64,000 bases of DNA, taken from positions 186,001 through 250,000 of the forward strand of contig NZ_OY730232.1 in assembly GCF_963422545.1 (NCBI RefSeq), given 5' to 3'. This document shows, piece after piece, positions 39,209 to 48,553 of this stretch. The translations under genes were made by a program, and so were the position numbers. The notes beneath the pieces were generated by a model. That model made no database searches. It was not told where the DNA came from and was given only the letters and a program-made list of their open reading frames with translations. Positions within the stretch are counted from its first letter, which is position 1. The number at the start of each line of letters is the position of its first letter. Source of the stretch: an uncultured Flavobacterium sp. GTDB taxonomy: Bacteria > Bacteroidota > Bacteroidia > Flavobacteriales > Flavobacteriaceae.

Positions 39209-40003
39209 ATGTCAATAAACTTATTTGATTTAACTGGAAAAACAGCACTTGTTACAGGCGCAGTACATGGACTGGGAATGGCGATGGCTAAAGGACTTGG
39301 GCATGCAGGTGCCAAAATTGTAGTAAATGACCGTTCATCAACAGAGGCGGTTGCCAATGCTGTTGCAGAATATAAAGCGGAAGGAATTGAAGCCTATGGA
39401 TATATATTTGATGTCACCGATGAAGTTGCCGTAATTGAAAACATAAAAAAAATCGAAGCCGAAGTTGGACCAATCGATATTCTAATTAACAACGCCGGAA
39501 TTATAAAAAGAACTCCAATTATCGAAATGGAAGTAGAAGATTTTGCAGCGGTAATTAACGTAGATCTTATCAGTCCTTTTATTGTTTCAAAAAATGTTGC
39601 CAAAGGAATGATTCAGCGTGGCGGAGGAAAAATAATAAACATTTGCTCTATGATGAGCGAACTGGGCAGAGATTCTGTAAGTGCTTATGCTGCTGCAAAA
39701 GGAGGCTTAAAAATGCTAACCAAAAATATGGCTACAGAATGGGCTAAATTCAACATTCAGACCAATGGAATTGGTCCAGGATATTTTGCCACAAGCCAAA
39801 CAGCACCTATTAGAGTAGATGGGCATCCATTCAATGAGTTCATTATCAGCAGAACTCCTGCAGCTCGTTGGGGTGATCCTGAAGATTTACAAGGTGCGGC
39901 AATCTTCTTGTCTTCAAAAGCCAGTGATTTTGTAAATGGACATATCCTTTATGTTGACGGAGGAATACTTGCTACAATTGGAAAACCATCAAATGAAGAT
40001 TAA
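39209..40003 (+). CDS. kduD: 2-dehydro-3-deoxy-D-gluconate 5-dehydrogenase (SDR)
   Basis: A 264-residue short-chain dehydrogenase. The cofactor loop TGAVHGLGMAMA (TGxxxGxG), NNAG in LINNAGIIKRTP, the catalytic Ser in ICSMMSEL and Y-x-x-x-K in SAYAAAKGGL are all present. KduD reduces 2,5-diketo-3-deoxygluconate to 2-keto-3-deoxygluconate (KDG), the step after KduI. The sequence also resembles gluconate 5-dehydrogenase, and context decides in favour of KduD. The ATG at 39209 follows an A-rich leader. Confidence 0.87.
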   Translation: MSINLFDLTGKTALVTGAVHGLGMAMAKGLGHAGAKIVVNDRSSTEAVANAVAEYKAEGIEAYGYIFDVTDEVAVIENIKKIEAEVGPIDILINNAGIIKRTPIIEMEVEDFAAVINVDLISPFIVSKNVAKGMIQRGGGKIINICSMMSELGRDSVSAYAAAKGGLKMLTKNMATEWAKFNIQTNGIGPGYFATSQTAPIRVDGHPFNEFIISRTPAARWGDPEDLQGAAIFLSSKASDFVNGHILYVDGGILATIGKPSNED

Positions 40004-40071
40004 TCTCTTATAAAAAATAAGCACCATCAAACTCAACAACTTGGTGGTACTTAATTAAAAATGTTTTGATT

Positions 40072-41082
40072 ATGGGAAAAGTACTTTGTTTTGGAGAAAT
40101 ACTTTTGAGATATAGCATGAGAGAAAATTTTCCTCATCAACAGGATATGAGCGCTTACATTGGAGGTGCAGAAAGCAATGTAGCTTTGGCTTTAGCCAAA
40201 TGGAATATACCTATAGCCTACTGCACCGCCTTACCCGACAACTTTTTATCGAATACAATTTTGGAGTATTATACCAAAATGGGTGTAGATACAAGTTCTG
40301 TCATTAAATCCGGAGAAAGAATCGGATCCTACTATTTGAATCAAGGTTCTGATGTAAAAAATGCTGGTGTGATATATGACCGGAAATATTCTTCATTTTC
40401 AGAATTAAAACCCTCCACCATCAATTGGGAAAAAACTTTTAAAGGTGTGTCATGGTTTCATTTTACCGCCATATCGCCTGCGTTAAATGCTGACATTGCA
40501 AAACTTTGCGAAGAAGCTTTGATTGTAGCTTCCAAAAAAGGAATAACAATTTCTTTGGATTTGAATTTCAGGGAAAAACTCTGGAAATATGGGCTTGAGC
40601 CTATAGCAGTAATTCCTAAACTGGCAACTTATGCCCATGTTATAATGGGGAATATCTGGGCCGCCGAAAAGATGTTAGGCATCTCAATAACTCAAGAATT
40701 AATAACTTTCGGAAGCGACTCTGATTTAGTAGAACAAGCCAAAAACACTTCAAAGGAAATTTCGACAAAATATCCTAATTGTCACACCATTGCTAATACT
40801 TTTCGTTTTAATGAATTTGAAGGTGTGAAATATTTTACGACTTTATATCAAAAAGACAATATATATAAAAGTGAAACTTTGTTTGCAGCAAAAACGGTAG
40901 ATAAAGTGGGAACAGGTGATTGTTTTATGGCAGGGCTTATTTATGGAATATTGCAAAAAAACAAACCACAAAAAGTAGTTGAATTTGCGACAAGAGCAGC
41001 CTACCAAAAATTATTTATAATGGGCGACGCCACTACATCCAGCGTAGAAGAAATCGAACAATTAATACATCAAAATGAATAA
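40072..41082 (+). CDS. kdgK: 2-dehydro-3-deoxygluconokinase (PfkB family)
   Basis: A 336-residue ribokinase-family enzyme. I chose the ATG at 40072 (MGKVLCFGEILLRYS); a TTG at 40066 is in frame but less likely. GGAESNVALALAKW is the N-terminal sugar-binding signature. The C-terminal anion hole is VDKVGTGDCFMAGL, where the usual D-T-x-G-A-G-D is changed to D-K-V-G-T-G-D with the catalytic Asp kept. It phosphorylates KDG to KDPG using ATP. It overlaps the aldolase gene by 8 bp, so the two are translationally coupled. Confidence 0.9.
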   Translation: MGKVLCFGEILLRYSMRENFPHQQDMSAYIGGAESNVALALAKWNIPIAYCTALPDNFLSNTILEYYTKMGVDTSSVIKSGERIGSYYLNQGSDVKNAGVIYDRKYSSFSELKPSTINWEKTFKGVSWFHFTAISPALNADIAKLCEEALIVASKKGITISLDLNFREKLWKYGLEPIAVIPKLATYAHVIMGNIWAAEKMLGISITQELITFGSDSDLVEQAKNTSKEISTKYPNCHTIANTFRFNEFEGVKYFTTLYQKDNIYKSETLFAAKTVDKVGTGDCFMAGLIYGILQKNKPQKVVEFATRAAYQKLFIMGDATTSSVEEIEQLIHQNE

Positions 41083-41734
41083 AAAAGAAAACGTCATTAA
41101 ACAAATCACAGAGTCGGGATTATTGCCTTTATACTACCATGAAGATAAAGAAGTAAGTATAGCAATTTTACGCTCTTTGTATTCAGCCGGAGTTCGCATT
41201 TTAGAATATACCAATCGCGGAGAAAATGCCTTAATTAACTTTCAGGTATTAAAAACAGTAGCGCAACAAGAAATGCCTGATTTATTATTAGGTATTGGCA
41301 CAATAAAAACGGCTGAAACTGCAAAAAAATTCCTGGATGCGGGAGCTGATTTTGTCGTTAGTCCAATTGTTTCTGCTGAAGTAGCCACAATCGTTCGTGA
41401 ACAAAATCTAGCTTGGATACCTGGTTGTCTAACACCAACTGAAATCCATGAAGCTGAACTTTTGGGAGCCACTTTGGTGAAAATTTTCCCCGGAAACTTG
41501 GTAGGACCTTCATATATTCAAACTATAAAAGACATTTTTCCTAATCTCCTGTTTATGCCAACCGGAGGTGTTGAACCTGAAGAAAAAAATCTAAAATCCT
41601 GGTTTGGAGCCGGAGTTGTTGCTGTAGGTATGGGAAGCAAATTATTGCAAACCAACTTAATAAATGAAGGCAATTTTGAAGCCATGACAGATTATATAGA
41701 GAAAGTCAATCTACTAATTCAATCTTACAGATAA
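41075..41734 (+). CDS. eda: KDPG/KHG aldolase
   Basis: A 219-residue class I aldolase that splits KDPG into pyruvate and glyceraldehyde 3-phosphate. The Schiff-base Lys is Lys136 in ATLVKIFPGN, and the general base is Glu44 in RILEYTNRG. GIGTIKTAE and FMPTGGVEPEEKN complete the barrel. It starts inside the last codons of the kinase gene (ATGAATAA overlap). This is the final step of the uronate pathway encoded here. Confidence 0.93.
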   Translation: MNKKENVIKQITESGLLPLYYHEDKEVSIAILRSLYSAGVRILEYTNRGENALINFQVLKTVAQQEMPDLLLGIGTIKTAETAKKFLDAGADFVVSPIVSAEVATIVREQNLAWIPGCLTPTEIHEAELLGATLVKIFPGNLVGPSYIQTIKDIFPNLLFMPTGGVEPEEKNLKSWFGAGVVAVGMGSKLLQTNLINEGNFEAMTDYIEKVNLLIQSYR

Positions 41735-41791
41735 ATTAAACAGCGATTTCTTTATTCCAAAACAGCTAAGAATAAATTAAATAAAAAAATA

Positions 41792-43129
41792 ATGACTAAT
41801 CAAAACATAGGCAAATACAGATGGACTATTTGTGCCTTAATCTTTTTTGCAACTACTGTAAATTATTTAGACAGGGCCGTTATTAGCTTACTTAAACCGT
41901 ATCTAACGGCTGCGTTTCAATGGAGTGATGAAGATGCTGTAATAAATTATACCAATATTGAAATCGCCTTTAAATTTTCGTATGCCTTTGGTATGCTTTT
42001 CGCCGGAAAAGTTATTGATAAATTAGGAACAAAAATTGGTTATGCATTATCAACATGCTTATGGAGTATCTCGGCAATTGCACATGCTTTGGCTACAGGC
42101 ACAATGGGTTTCAGCGTTGCCCGAATCTTCCTTGGAGTAACTGAAGCAGGTAACTTTCCTGCTGCTATTAAAACTGTGGCAGAATGGTTTCCTAAAAAAG
42201 AACGTGCTCTTGCTACTGGAATTTTTAATTCTGGTAGTAATATCGGGGCAATTGTCGCACCGGTTTCTGTGCCTTTTATTGCTGAAAACTGGGGTTGGCA
42301 ATGGGCTTTTATCATTACTGGAGCCATTGGTTTTGTATGGCTGATCCTGTGGTTTATTTATTATGAAATTCCTTCAAAACAAAAAAGACTTGCCCAGACA
42401 GAATACAACTATATAACACAACCCGAACTAGAAAGATCTGGTACAACAAAAGAAGTTGATTCTGCAGAAAAAGAAGTATTAAAACCAATCTCCTGGAAAG
42501 TTTTAATCCAATACAAACAAACCTGGGCATTTGCAATAGGAAAACTATTAACAGACCCTATTTGGTGGTTTTACTTATTTTGGTTACCTGATTTCCTTGA
42601 TAAACAATACGGATTAAAAGGCACTCAAGTTGCTTTACCAGTTGCTCTGGTATATGTAATTGCGAGTTTTGGCAGTATTTGTGGAGGATGGTTACCTATG
42701 AATTTAATAAACAAGGGAATGCCCGTATTTAAGGCCCGAAAAACCAGTATGTTAATCTACGCCTTTTGTGTTATTCCGGTGATTTTTTCACAGTATTTAG
42801 GCAACATCAATATGTGGTATGCCATAATCGTTATCGGATTAGCTGCTGCTGCACATCAGGCATGGAGCGCTAATATTTTTACAACCGTGTCTGATATGTT
42901 TCCTAATAGAGCTATTGGTTCGGTAACAGGAATTGGAGGAATGTTCGGAGGTTTAGGTGGTATCTTATTATCAGCATTGGTTCAGAAAAAACTATTTGTA
43001 TATTATGAAAGTATCGGTCAAATAGAAATAGGTTATTTTATCATGTTTAGTATTTGTGGTGGTGCTTACTTATTGGGATGGGCTATTATGCACTTTTTAG
43101 TTCCTACTTTTAAGAAAATAGAATTGTAA
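41792..43129 (+). CDS. MFS hexuronate-type transporter
   Basis: A 445-residue inner-membrane protein with about twelve hydrophobic segments and an MFS signature after segment 2 (GMLFAGKVIDKLGTKIGYAL). NYLDRAVISLLKPYL in segment 1 and IFLGVTEAGNFPAAIKTVAEWFP in segment 4 match the anion:cation symporter group that contains ExuT and glucarate transporters. It should bring free uronates or unsaturated uronate from periplasm to cytoplasm for KduI. It is the last gene of the locus. No firm terminator was found, and a copy of the palindromic repeat begins 107 bp later. Confidence 0.88.
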   Translation: MTNQNIGKYRWTICALIFFATTVNYLDRAVISLLKPYLTAAFQWSDEDAVINYTNIEIAFKFSYAFGMLFAGKVIDKLGTKIGYALSTCLWSISAIAHALATGTMGFSVARIFLGVTEAGNFPAAIKTVAEWFPKKERALATGIFNSGSNIGAIVAPVSVPFIAENWGWQWAFIITGAIGFVWLILWFIYYEIPSKQKRLAQTEYNYITQPELERSGTTKEVDSAEKEVLKPISWKVLIQYKQTWAFAIGKLLTDPIWWFYLFWLPDFLDKQYGLKGTQVALPVALVYVIASFGSICGGWLPMNLINKGMPVFKARKTSMLIYAFCVIPVIFSQYLGNINMWYAIIVIGLAAAAHQAWSANIFTTVSDMFPNRAIGSVTGIGGMFGGLGGILLSALVQKKLFVYYESIGQIEIGYFIMFSICGGAYLLGWAIMHFLVPTFKKIEL

Positions 43130-43236
43130 TTCAAATATAATATTTGATATCTCCAGCGAAACACTGATCTAAAAGTGTATAAATTAGAAAAGATAAAGCC
43201 AACATTTTATACGGCTTTTAAATTTCATCTTACTAC

Positions 43237-43315
43237 TGGATACACTAACAAAAAACGGAGTAAGGGTTAAGGGGATTTTTTCCAACTCAGTCTACACTTT
43301 TTGATCGTATATCCA
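43237..43315. repeat. Palindromic mobile repeat, copy 2 (inverted, diverged)
   Basis: It has ends TGGATACACTAACAAAAA and TTTTTGATCGTATATCCA. Its centre reads AACTCAGTCT, the reverse complement of the other copies, so it is inserted in the opposite orientation. It is the most diverged full-length copy and so probably the oldest. Confidence 0.75.
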
Positions 43316-43370
43316 ATTCTCAACTTTGTATCATTTTTAAAAGTATAGTTAGGTTCAGGCAAACTAATGG

Positions 43371-44006
43371 TTAATTATAAGTTTCAATTCCCTTATCGCG
43401 CAAAATTGTCCTGACAACACTGTACAAAACACTTGTATTCCAATCTTGATGGTAATTATAACCTCTATTTATATCCTGTGGATTCTCTATTGAGTAAATA
43501 GAAAAATAAGTAGAATAGTTTTTAGTTCTAACATTTTCCCAGAGAATATTTATTCTTTTCTGGTTAAAGATTCCACTAATGTTTAATGAAATATTTTCTT
43601 TTGAAAAATGGACATCACCAATGGTAAATTCTTTACCATCATTGTACATGTTTATAAAGTCATTAACTATATCTGAGAAATAATAATCCCATAAGCCATC
43701 TACAATCCCGGCATACTGTTTATGAAGAATCTCTTTTTTGTTTCCAAAATAAGACTTAAAAGTAATTTTTTAAATCTTGTCTTCCATATCACGGACAAAG
43801 ATTTGATATTCTCTGCCATAAGTAAGTTCAAATTTAATCCAGCGAATGCCATATGTGAAGTCTTTTATTTCTCCTTTCTGAAAAATTGTATTCAAATTCT
43901 GAAGTGAATCTTTGTCTTCAAATTTTAAGAAATTCTGATTAAAAACTAGTTCCCTTAAAGCATTATCAAAATAACCTCTTTTGATAAAAAATCTTTTTTC
44001 CTCCAT
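43371..44006 (-). pseudogene. Hypothetical gene interrupted by one in-frame stop
   Basis: A single minus-strand frame of 212 codons runs from the ATG at 44006 to 43371. It is broken only by a TAA after EYQIFVRDMEDKI (stop at 43770-43772), and reading continues in the same frame as KITFKSYFGNKKEILHKQYA and on to RTILRDKGIETYN. The product has the look of an alternating beta/alpha cytoplasmic protein, and I do not recognise the family. A one-base change (TAT or similar to TAA) is the simplest explanation. If translation restarts at the ATG at 43649, two shorter peptides could still be made. Confidence 0.6.
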
Positions 44007-44201
44007 TAATTAAAACAAAACTTTAATTTCAAACTATGTATTTGAGTGTCCGCCATTTTTATGATATATGTATATAATTTAAATTTTATGTGCCAACGCC
44101 TCTGGAACATTATTTCTCTGAGCCATCATAATTATAATCATCTAAATTCCATTCGATCATTACTTCTTCTACCCATTCAATAAAATTAATATTCGAAATT
44201 T

Positions 44202-44280
44202 TGGATATGCAAACAAAAAGTGAAGACTGAGTTAGAAAAAACTACCTTAACTTGTACTCCACTTTTTGTTTGCATATCCA
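44202..44280. repeat. Palindromic mobile repeat, copy 3
   Basis: Has ends TGGATATGCAAACAAAAAGT and ACTTTTTGTTTGCATATCCA, giving perfect arms. It lies 50 bp past the stop codon of the GIN-domain gene and could end that operon's transcript. The stretch 44007-44201 before it has no gene. Confidence 0.85.
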
Positions 44281-44330
44281 ACTGTTTATTGATTAGTTTA
44301 TTGATGTAACGCATCAACACTTTTATACTA

Positions 44331-45050
44331 TTAATTTTGCAGGGATTTAAGGTTGTGACCCGACAGAATGACTGCGGAGCTTTCAGTCACATCTAGTTGG
44401 AGATTATCAACATTCATATGGCCAATATCTAATAAAGATACTCCTTGTATTTTTACTGCAACATTTTTCGCATTGATTATTGGCGATTGTTTCAGATCAG
44501 GATTCATTTCGAATATTACCTGGGAGGAATCACGCTGATTAATAGATAGCTTATCAAAATTATGTATGTTACTTTCTACTTCAATTCTTGATTTACCGGT
44601 CAGATTGATTTGCAGTTCTTTTTGATCGAACTTTACCAATTCGAAATTCGTATTATAACCATCAATAGCCAATAATTGAGGTGCTGCGATACGAACCAAT
44701 ACATTGGTTTCCATCCATGATTTTTTATAAAGATCAGTCGGACTTTTAACGAACTGGAGATGTAAGGTGTCCCCCGACACATGGGTTTTAACACTATCTT
44801 TATCGTACCCACCCCAATAGTCGAGTACTCTGACAGAACAATTTTTCTGTTGCTCAAATACGATATTGGTTACATTACCACCATCAATTTTTAAATACTT
44901 AAATGGCGTAGTGGAAATTTTATTGTAATTCCAGTAATAATCACTTTTATCTGCACTGTCATATTGTTTCTTCAATATGACATTAGAAGCGAACAGACAT
45001 GTCACAAATGCACCCAGCATCATGACCAATATTTTTGAACTTAGTTTCAT
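44331..45050 (-). CDS. Exported GIN-domain-like protein (DUF2807-like)
   Basis: A 239-residue protein with one N-terminal hydrophobic segment (ILVMMLGAFVTCLFASNVIL) and a long series of short beta strands with regular spacing (YLKIDGGNVTNIVFEQ ... LLAIDGYNTNFELV ... IEVESNIHNFDKLSINQRDS ... VDNLQLDVTESSAVILSG). This resembles the putative auto-transporter adhesin head (GIN/DUF2807) beta-solenoid. It overlaps the stop of the GntR gene (TAATG), so it is the last gene of the ABC-transporter operon. It probably works as a membrane-anchored periplasmic partner. Function is unknown. Confidence 0.6.
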   Translation of the reverse strand: MKLSSKILVMMLGAFVTCLFASNVILKKQYDSADKSDYYWNYNKISTTPFKYLKIDGGNVTNIVFEQQKNCSVRVLDYWGGYDKDSVKTHVSGDTLHLQFVKSPTDLYKKSWMETNVLVRIAAPQLLAIDGYNTNFELVKFDQKELQINLTGKSRIEVESNIHNFDKLSINQRDSSQVIFEMNPDLKQSPIINAKNVAVKIQGVSLLDIGHMNVDNLQLDVTESSAVILSGHNLKSLQN

Positions 45051-45430
45051 TATTTCGTTTCTTTAAAATTTTCTTTAATAAATTCTTCAAATCGTTTCGT
45101 TACGTCTTCGCCAGAAACTTTTAACAGGTACATATTTCTAAACATCACAGGTAAATCATTTTGAATAAACAAATCCCTTCGAAACTTCAATACTTTTTCT
45201 GGGCCATCTTCGGATACAAAATAACCTACGCCGCGTTTATTGACGATGACTTCCTCCTGTTGCAGATAATCATAGGTTCTCTGTATCGTATTAGGTGTTA
45301 CTTCCATAAATATAGCCAGTTCACGGATACTTGATATTTTATCTCCCGGCAACCATTTGCCAAGCAGGATCTGTTCACACACGTATTCCGCTATTTGTAA
45401 ATAAATCGCTTGTTTATCCCTGAATTCCAT
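45050..45430 (-). CDS. GntR-family regulator, YtrA type
   Basis: A 126-residue regulator. The winged helix is at residues 1-75 (AIYLQIAEYVCEQILLGKWL, then PGDKISSIRELAIFMEVTPN, then TIQRTYDYLQQEEVIVNKRG) and the short C-terminal tail lacks a ligand domain, which is typical of the YtrA group. Members of this group repress the ABC transporter operon in which they lie. It starts 1 bp after the permease stop and shares its stop codon with the next start, so the four genes are tightly coupled. Confidence 0.87.
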   Translation of the reverse strand: MEFRDKQAIYLQIAEYVCEQILLGKWLPGDKISSIRELAIFMEVTPNTIQRTYDYLQQEEVIVNKRGVGYFVSEDGPEKVLKFRRDLFIQNDLPVMFRNMYLLKVSGEDVTKRFEEFIKENFKETK

Positions 45431-46225
45431 CTACACTTCTTTTTCTTTTAGTCTTAAATAAGCTAATATCCACAAAGCTGCCGGTATTAAATAAGCAATA
45501 GCAAAACTAGCCGCCTTTGCCGGTGCCGATGGCATATCAATGATACCAATTTCTTTATCTACTTTAAAAAAAACATTTCTAAATGGTACAGCGAGATCGA
45601 TATGCTCAAAAAAGAAGGTAGCAAAAAACAGATTAAGGAAATAGGTACCGATAATGAATACGCAAATTAACAACGATACTTTTATATAGCTTACCTTATT
45701 AAAATACAATGAACCTAAAAGCATTGCCCCTGAAATATTAAAGAACGCAGCAAATACAAGTCGTGAAATCGAATTGTTAAAAGAAAAGATTTCAACTGAG
45801 TTATAAAGGATCTGGTAATTGATTGCGTTATAATCCAAGTTGTTTCGGTAGCTGTTTACAAAAAATACATCTATCAGCCGGTAGAAGCCCAAATAAATAA
45901 TTACAAACAAGACACCGGATATAATTATTCCACAAAGCCATTTTTCCAGATGCGAAGCAGGCAGCAGTAAATATGATACTCCATTGGATTTAGAGGAAAA
46001 ATAGCCAAACACAGAGGAGGCCATAAAACTTCCTCCCACAAGAAATCCCAAAATAAATGCACTTAACTGCGCTTTACCGATCCCTATCATTGATTGTACG
46101 ATAGCATAGGTAAGCAGAGTGATTGTGATTGTAACTGCCAATAAGCCAATCAACATAGCTGGCTGTTCCAGAACAGACTTTTTTAATAGCCAGGTAAATC
46201 GTTTAATATCGAATACATCATTCAT
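45431..46225 (-). CDS. ABC transporter permease-like membrane protein
   Basis: A 264-residue protein with six hydrophobic segments (for example AMLIGLLAVTITITLLTYAIV, FVIIYLGFYRLIDVFFV and ALWILAYLRL). The sequence itself is weakly conserved, so the role comes from context: it overlaps the ATP-binding protein gene by 8 bp and is followed by a YtrA-type regulator. Such units export antimicrobials or respond to envelope stress. No periplasmic binding protein is present. Confidence 0.7.
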   Translation of the reverse strand: MNDVFDIKRFTWLLKKSVLEQPAMLIGLLAVTITITLLTYAIVQSMIGIGKAQLSAFILGFLVGGSFMASSVFGYFSSKSNGVSYLLLPASHLEKWLCGIIISGVLFVIIYLGFYRLIDVFFVNSYRNNLDYNAINYQILYNSVEIFSFNNSISRLVFAAFFNISGAMLLGSLYFNKVSYIKVSLLICVFIIGTYFLNLFFATFFFEHIDLAVPFRNVFFKVDKEIGIIDMPSAPAKAASFAIAYLIPAALWILAYLRLKEKEV

Positions 46226-47072
46226 GATTGTTGTTTTTAGCGGTAAATATTTGTTTTAATAATTGGGGGTTTTGAGTAGTACCATTGAAAAGGTGCTCCA
46301 GGTTTAGCCGTGAATCTTCACCAGTTGTATTTTCCCGTACGATTGAGGTTCCCTTCAAATGCTCTTCCGCGTATATTACTTTGATTTCTGCCGGAAGCTC
46401 GCTAACCGTTTCAAAATGCAGTTTACTGGTTATCTCATCAATGGAAGCACTCAGGAGGAGATTACCACTGTCAATAATTACTACCTGATCGATTAGATTC
46501 TCCAAGTCTCTGGTTTGGTGGGTAGAAATAAAAATGATCCGTTTGTCATTCATTACCGAAGCAATTAGCTTCCTGAATTGCGTTTTTGAAGGAATATCCA
46601 AACCATTCGTCGGTTCATCCATTAATATTACCTTCGTATTGCAGGCAAGGGCAAATGCGATAATAAACTTCTTTTGCTGCCCAAAAGAAAGCGCACTCAG
46701 CTTACCAGGTACAACTACTTCAAGTTCCTTTAAATAAACAAAGAGTTGATCAGCATTCAAATCCGGGTAAAAAATTCCGAATAAGGCGGTATATTGTTTA
46801 ACCGTTATAGCGGGCACAAAACATTCTTCAGGAATATAATAAACCGCCCTTAAAAAAGAGGGCAATCTTTTTTGAGGAATCATGCCATCAACACTTACGC
46901 ATCCTCCTATCGGAAAAAGTGATCCCGCAATATTTTTCAGTAAGGTTGATTTGCCTGCACCATTTTTGCCAAGTAAGCCATATATGTTACCCTCAATAAG
47001 GGAAAGGGATAAATCTTTATAAAGTAAATTTCCCTTTTTATAGCCGAACGAGAGATTAGAAATATTTATCAT
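46218..47072 (-). CDS. ABC transporter ATP-binding protein
   Basis: A 284-residue ATPase. Walker A is GKNGAGKST (residues 35-43), the signature motif is LSFGQQKKF, Walker B is KVILMDEPTNGLD, and the switch His is in IIFISTHQTRDLE. The C-terminal 70 residues are a variable extension. It is the first gene of a leftward four-gene operon (ATPase, permease, GntR, GIN protein). It probably couples ATP use to export by the adjoining permease. Confidence 0.92.
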   Translation of the reverse strand: MINISNLSFGYKKGNLLYKDLSLSLIEGNIYGLLGKNGAGKSTLLKNIAGSLFPIGGCVSVDGMIPQKRLPSFLRAVYYIPEECFVPAITVKQYTALFGIFYPDLNADQLFVYLKELEVVVPGKLSALSFGQQKKFIIAFALACNTKVILMDEPTNGLDIPSKTQFRKLIASVMNDKRIIFISTHQTRDLENLIDQVVIIDSGNLLLSASIDEITSKLHFETVSELPAEIKVIYAEEHLKGTSIVRENTTGEDSRLNLEHLFNGTTQNPQLLKQIFTAKNNNHE

Positions 47073-47122
47073 TGTACAACTGTATTAGTTAAGTATTACA
47101 CTGCAAATATATAACAATTATT

Positions 47123-47386
47123 TATTATTCCTAATTATTTAAAAAAACCTCCAATAATCAAACAAAACACCTCATTTTCACCGATTTACCATTGGAACCC
47201 TGTCTATCTCAACAATGCAATAGAACAGCTCGAAGGCCAGATTGTATTTGCGAAAATTACGGTAGCCCAGCTTTCTTCACCTTCCCTATACTATGTTTTT
47301 TCAGGAAATGATTTTGCGCTGGATATTAATAATCCTACTTTGTTATACGCTTCATCTGGTTATTTAAATTCTTATCAAACTTGGAA
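47123..47386 (+). pseudogene. Surface-protein-like fragment cut by a mobile repeat
   Basis: One plus-strand frame is open across this stretch and encodes SPIYHWNPVYLNNAIEQLEG, then QIVFAKITVAQLSSPSLYYV, then FSGNDFALDINNPTLLYASS, ending where the palindromic repeat begins at 47387. It has no start codon near its left end. The texture suggests a beta-sandwich domain of a large secreted protein. I cannot name it, so it is offered as a likely fossil only. Confidence 0.35.
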
Positions 47387-47466
47387 TGGATATGCTAACA
47401 AAAAGTGAAGACTGAGTTAGAAAAAAACTGTCTTAACTTTTACTCCACTTTTTGTTAGCACATCCG
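47387..47466. repeat. Palindromic mobile repeat, copy 4
   Basis: It begins TGGATATGCTAACAAAAAGT and ends ACTTTTTGTTAGCACATCCG, with the last A changed to G. Its centre (AAAAAAACTGTCTTAAC) belongs to the second sub-type, like the copy at 59307. It marks the exact end of the coding fragment on its left. Confidence 0.85.
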
Positions 47467-47657
47467 ACTTCTTTTCTTTCTTCTGTCAGGCGACCAAAGA
47501 AAAGATTCTGTGTTATTATCCAAACTTTTCTATAAATTATTAAAAAATTCTATTTATAAATGCGTAGACACTTATACTGTTGGTAAAAGAAAAAGCAAAT
47601 TGCTAAACAATAATTATTTTTGAAAACTATATTAAGTAATTTAGTAATAAAAATATT

Positions 47658-48458
47658 TTGAAAAAATCCATCAATATAAAGAACAAAATAGAAGCGGCTG
47701 AATTAATAAAAGTTTCACCCTTTAGGAACGAAATTCGCAAAACCGAACCTCATAAACATAACAATTATTTTGAAATTATCTATTTGCTGAAAGGAAACGG
47801 TATACATACAATCGACTATATCCAATATCCAATCAAAACTCCTACGATTTTTTTTATACGCAAAGAGCAAGTACATCACTGGAATATAGAGTCCATACCT
47901 CAAGGTTATGTATTGCTGCTGAAAAAAGGTTTTGTTGAAAGATCCCTTGATGTTGAGCTGAAAAATCTTTTGTCGCGGGTAAGCGCATTAGGTTGTTTGT
48001 TCCTAAAGGAAAACAGTACGATTGAGACTTTTTTTCAGCTTCTTATTACAGAGAACGATTTTACAGTAACCGAAGGAATATTAAAAGCATTATTGGCTAA
48101 AATAACCAATACTGCATTGCCTTTCTCAACAAGTAATAATAAAACAAGTGATAATTTATTGTTATTCAAAGAATTACTGAATGATGTGAGCGATCTACGC
48201 AATAACGTTTCCTACTATGCTGAAAAACTGAACACTACACCACAGAACTTAAATGCTGTTTCGAGAAAGGTACTTAACCTGTCTGCCTCTGAAATAATTG
48301 CACAACATATTATCAGTGAAGCAAAAAGGTTATTGATCTACACAGGAAACAATGTGTCCGAAATTGCTTTTAGTTTGAACTTTAAGGATACTTCTCACTT
48401 TGTAAAATATTTCAAACGTCATACAGGTTTCACACCTCAGGTCTTTCGTAAAGACTAA
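47658..48458 (+). CDS. AraC-family transcriptional regulator
   Basis: A 266-residue protein starting at TTG (47658); no ATG fits the family start. An N-terminal cupin-like sensing domain (KTEPHKHNNYFEIIYLLKGN ... IFFIRKEQVHHW) is followed by an AraC double helix-turn-helix (about 165-266) with DLRNNVSYYAEKLNTTPQNL and ISEAKRLLIYTGNNVSEIAF. It then ends NFKDTSHFVKYFKRHTGFTP. It is 95 bp upstream of the heme-lipoprotein, DoxX and ChrA genes in the same direction and probably controls them. Confidence 0.88.
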   Translation: MKKSINIKNKIEAAELIKVSPFRNEIRKTEPHKHNNYFEIIYLLKGNGIHTIDYIQYPIKTPTIFFIRKEQVHHWNIESIPQGYVLLLKKGFVERSLDVELKNLLSRVSALGCLFLKENSTIETFFQLLITENDFTVTEGILKALLAKITNTALPFSTSNNKTSDNLLLFKELLNDVSDLRNNVSYYAEKLNTTPQNLNAVSRKVLNLSASEIIAQHIISEAKRLLIYTGNNVSEIAFSLNFKDTSHFVKYFKRHTGFTPQVFRKD

Positions 48459-48553
48459 CGGGAAACCATATTATTTTCAAATATACCACATAATATTCAG
48501 AGTATTGTATCAATTTTGTAAAGCAAAAATGCTCATGTTAAAACTTATATAGT

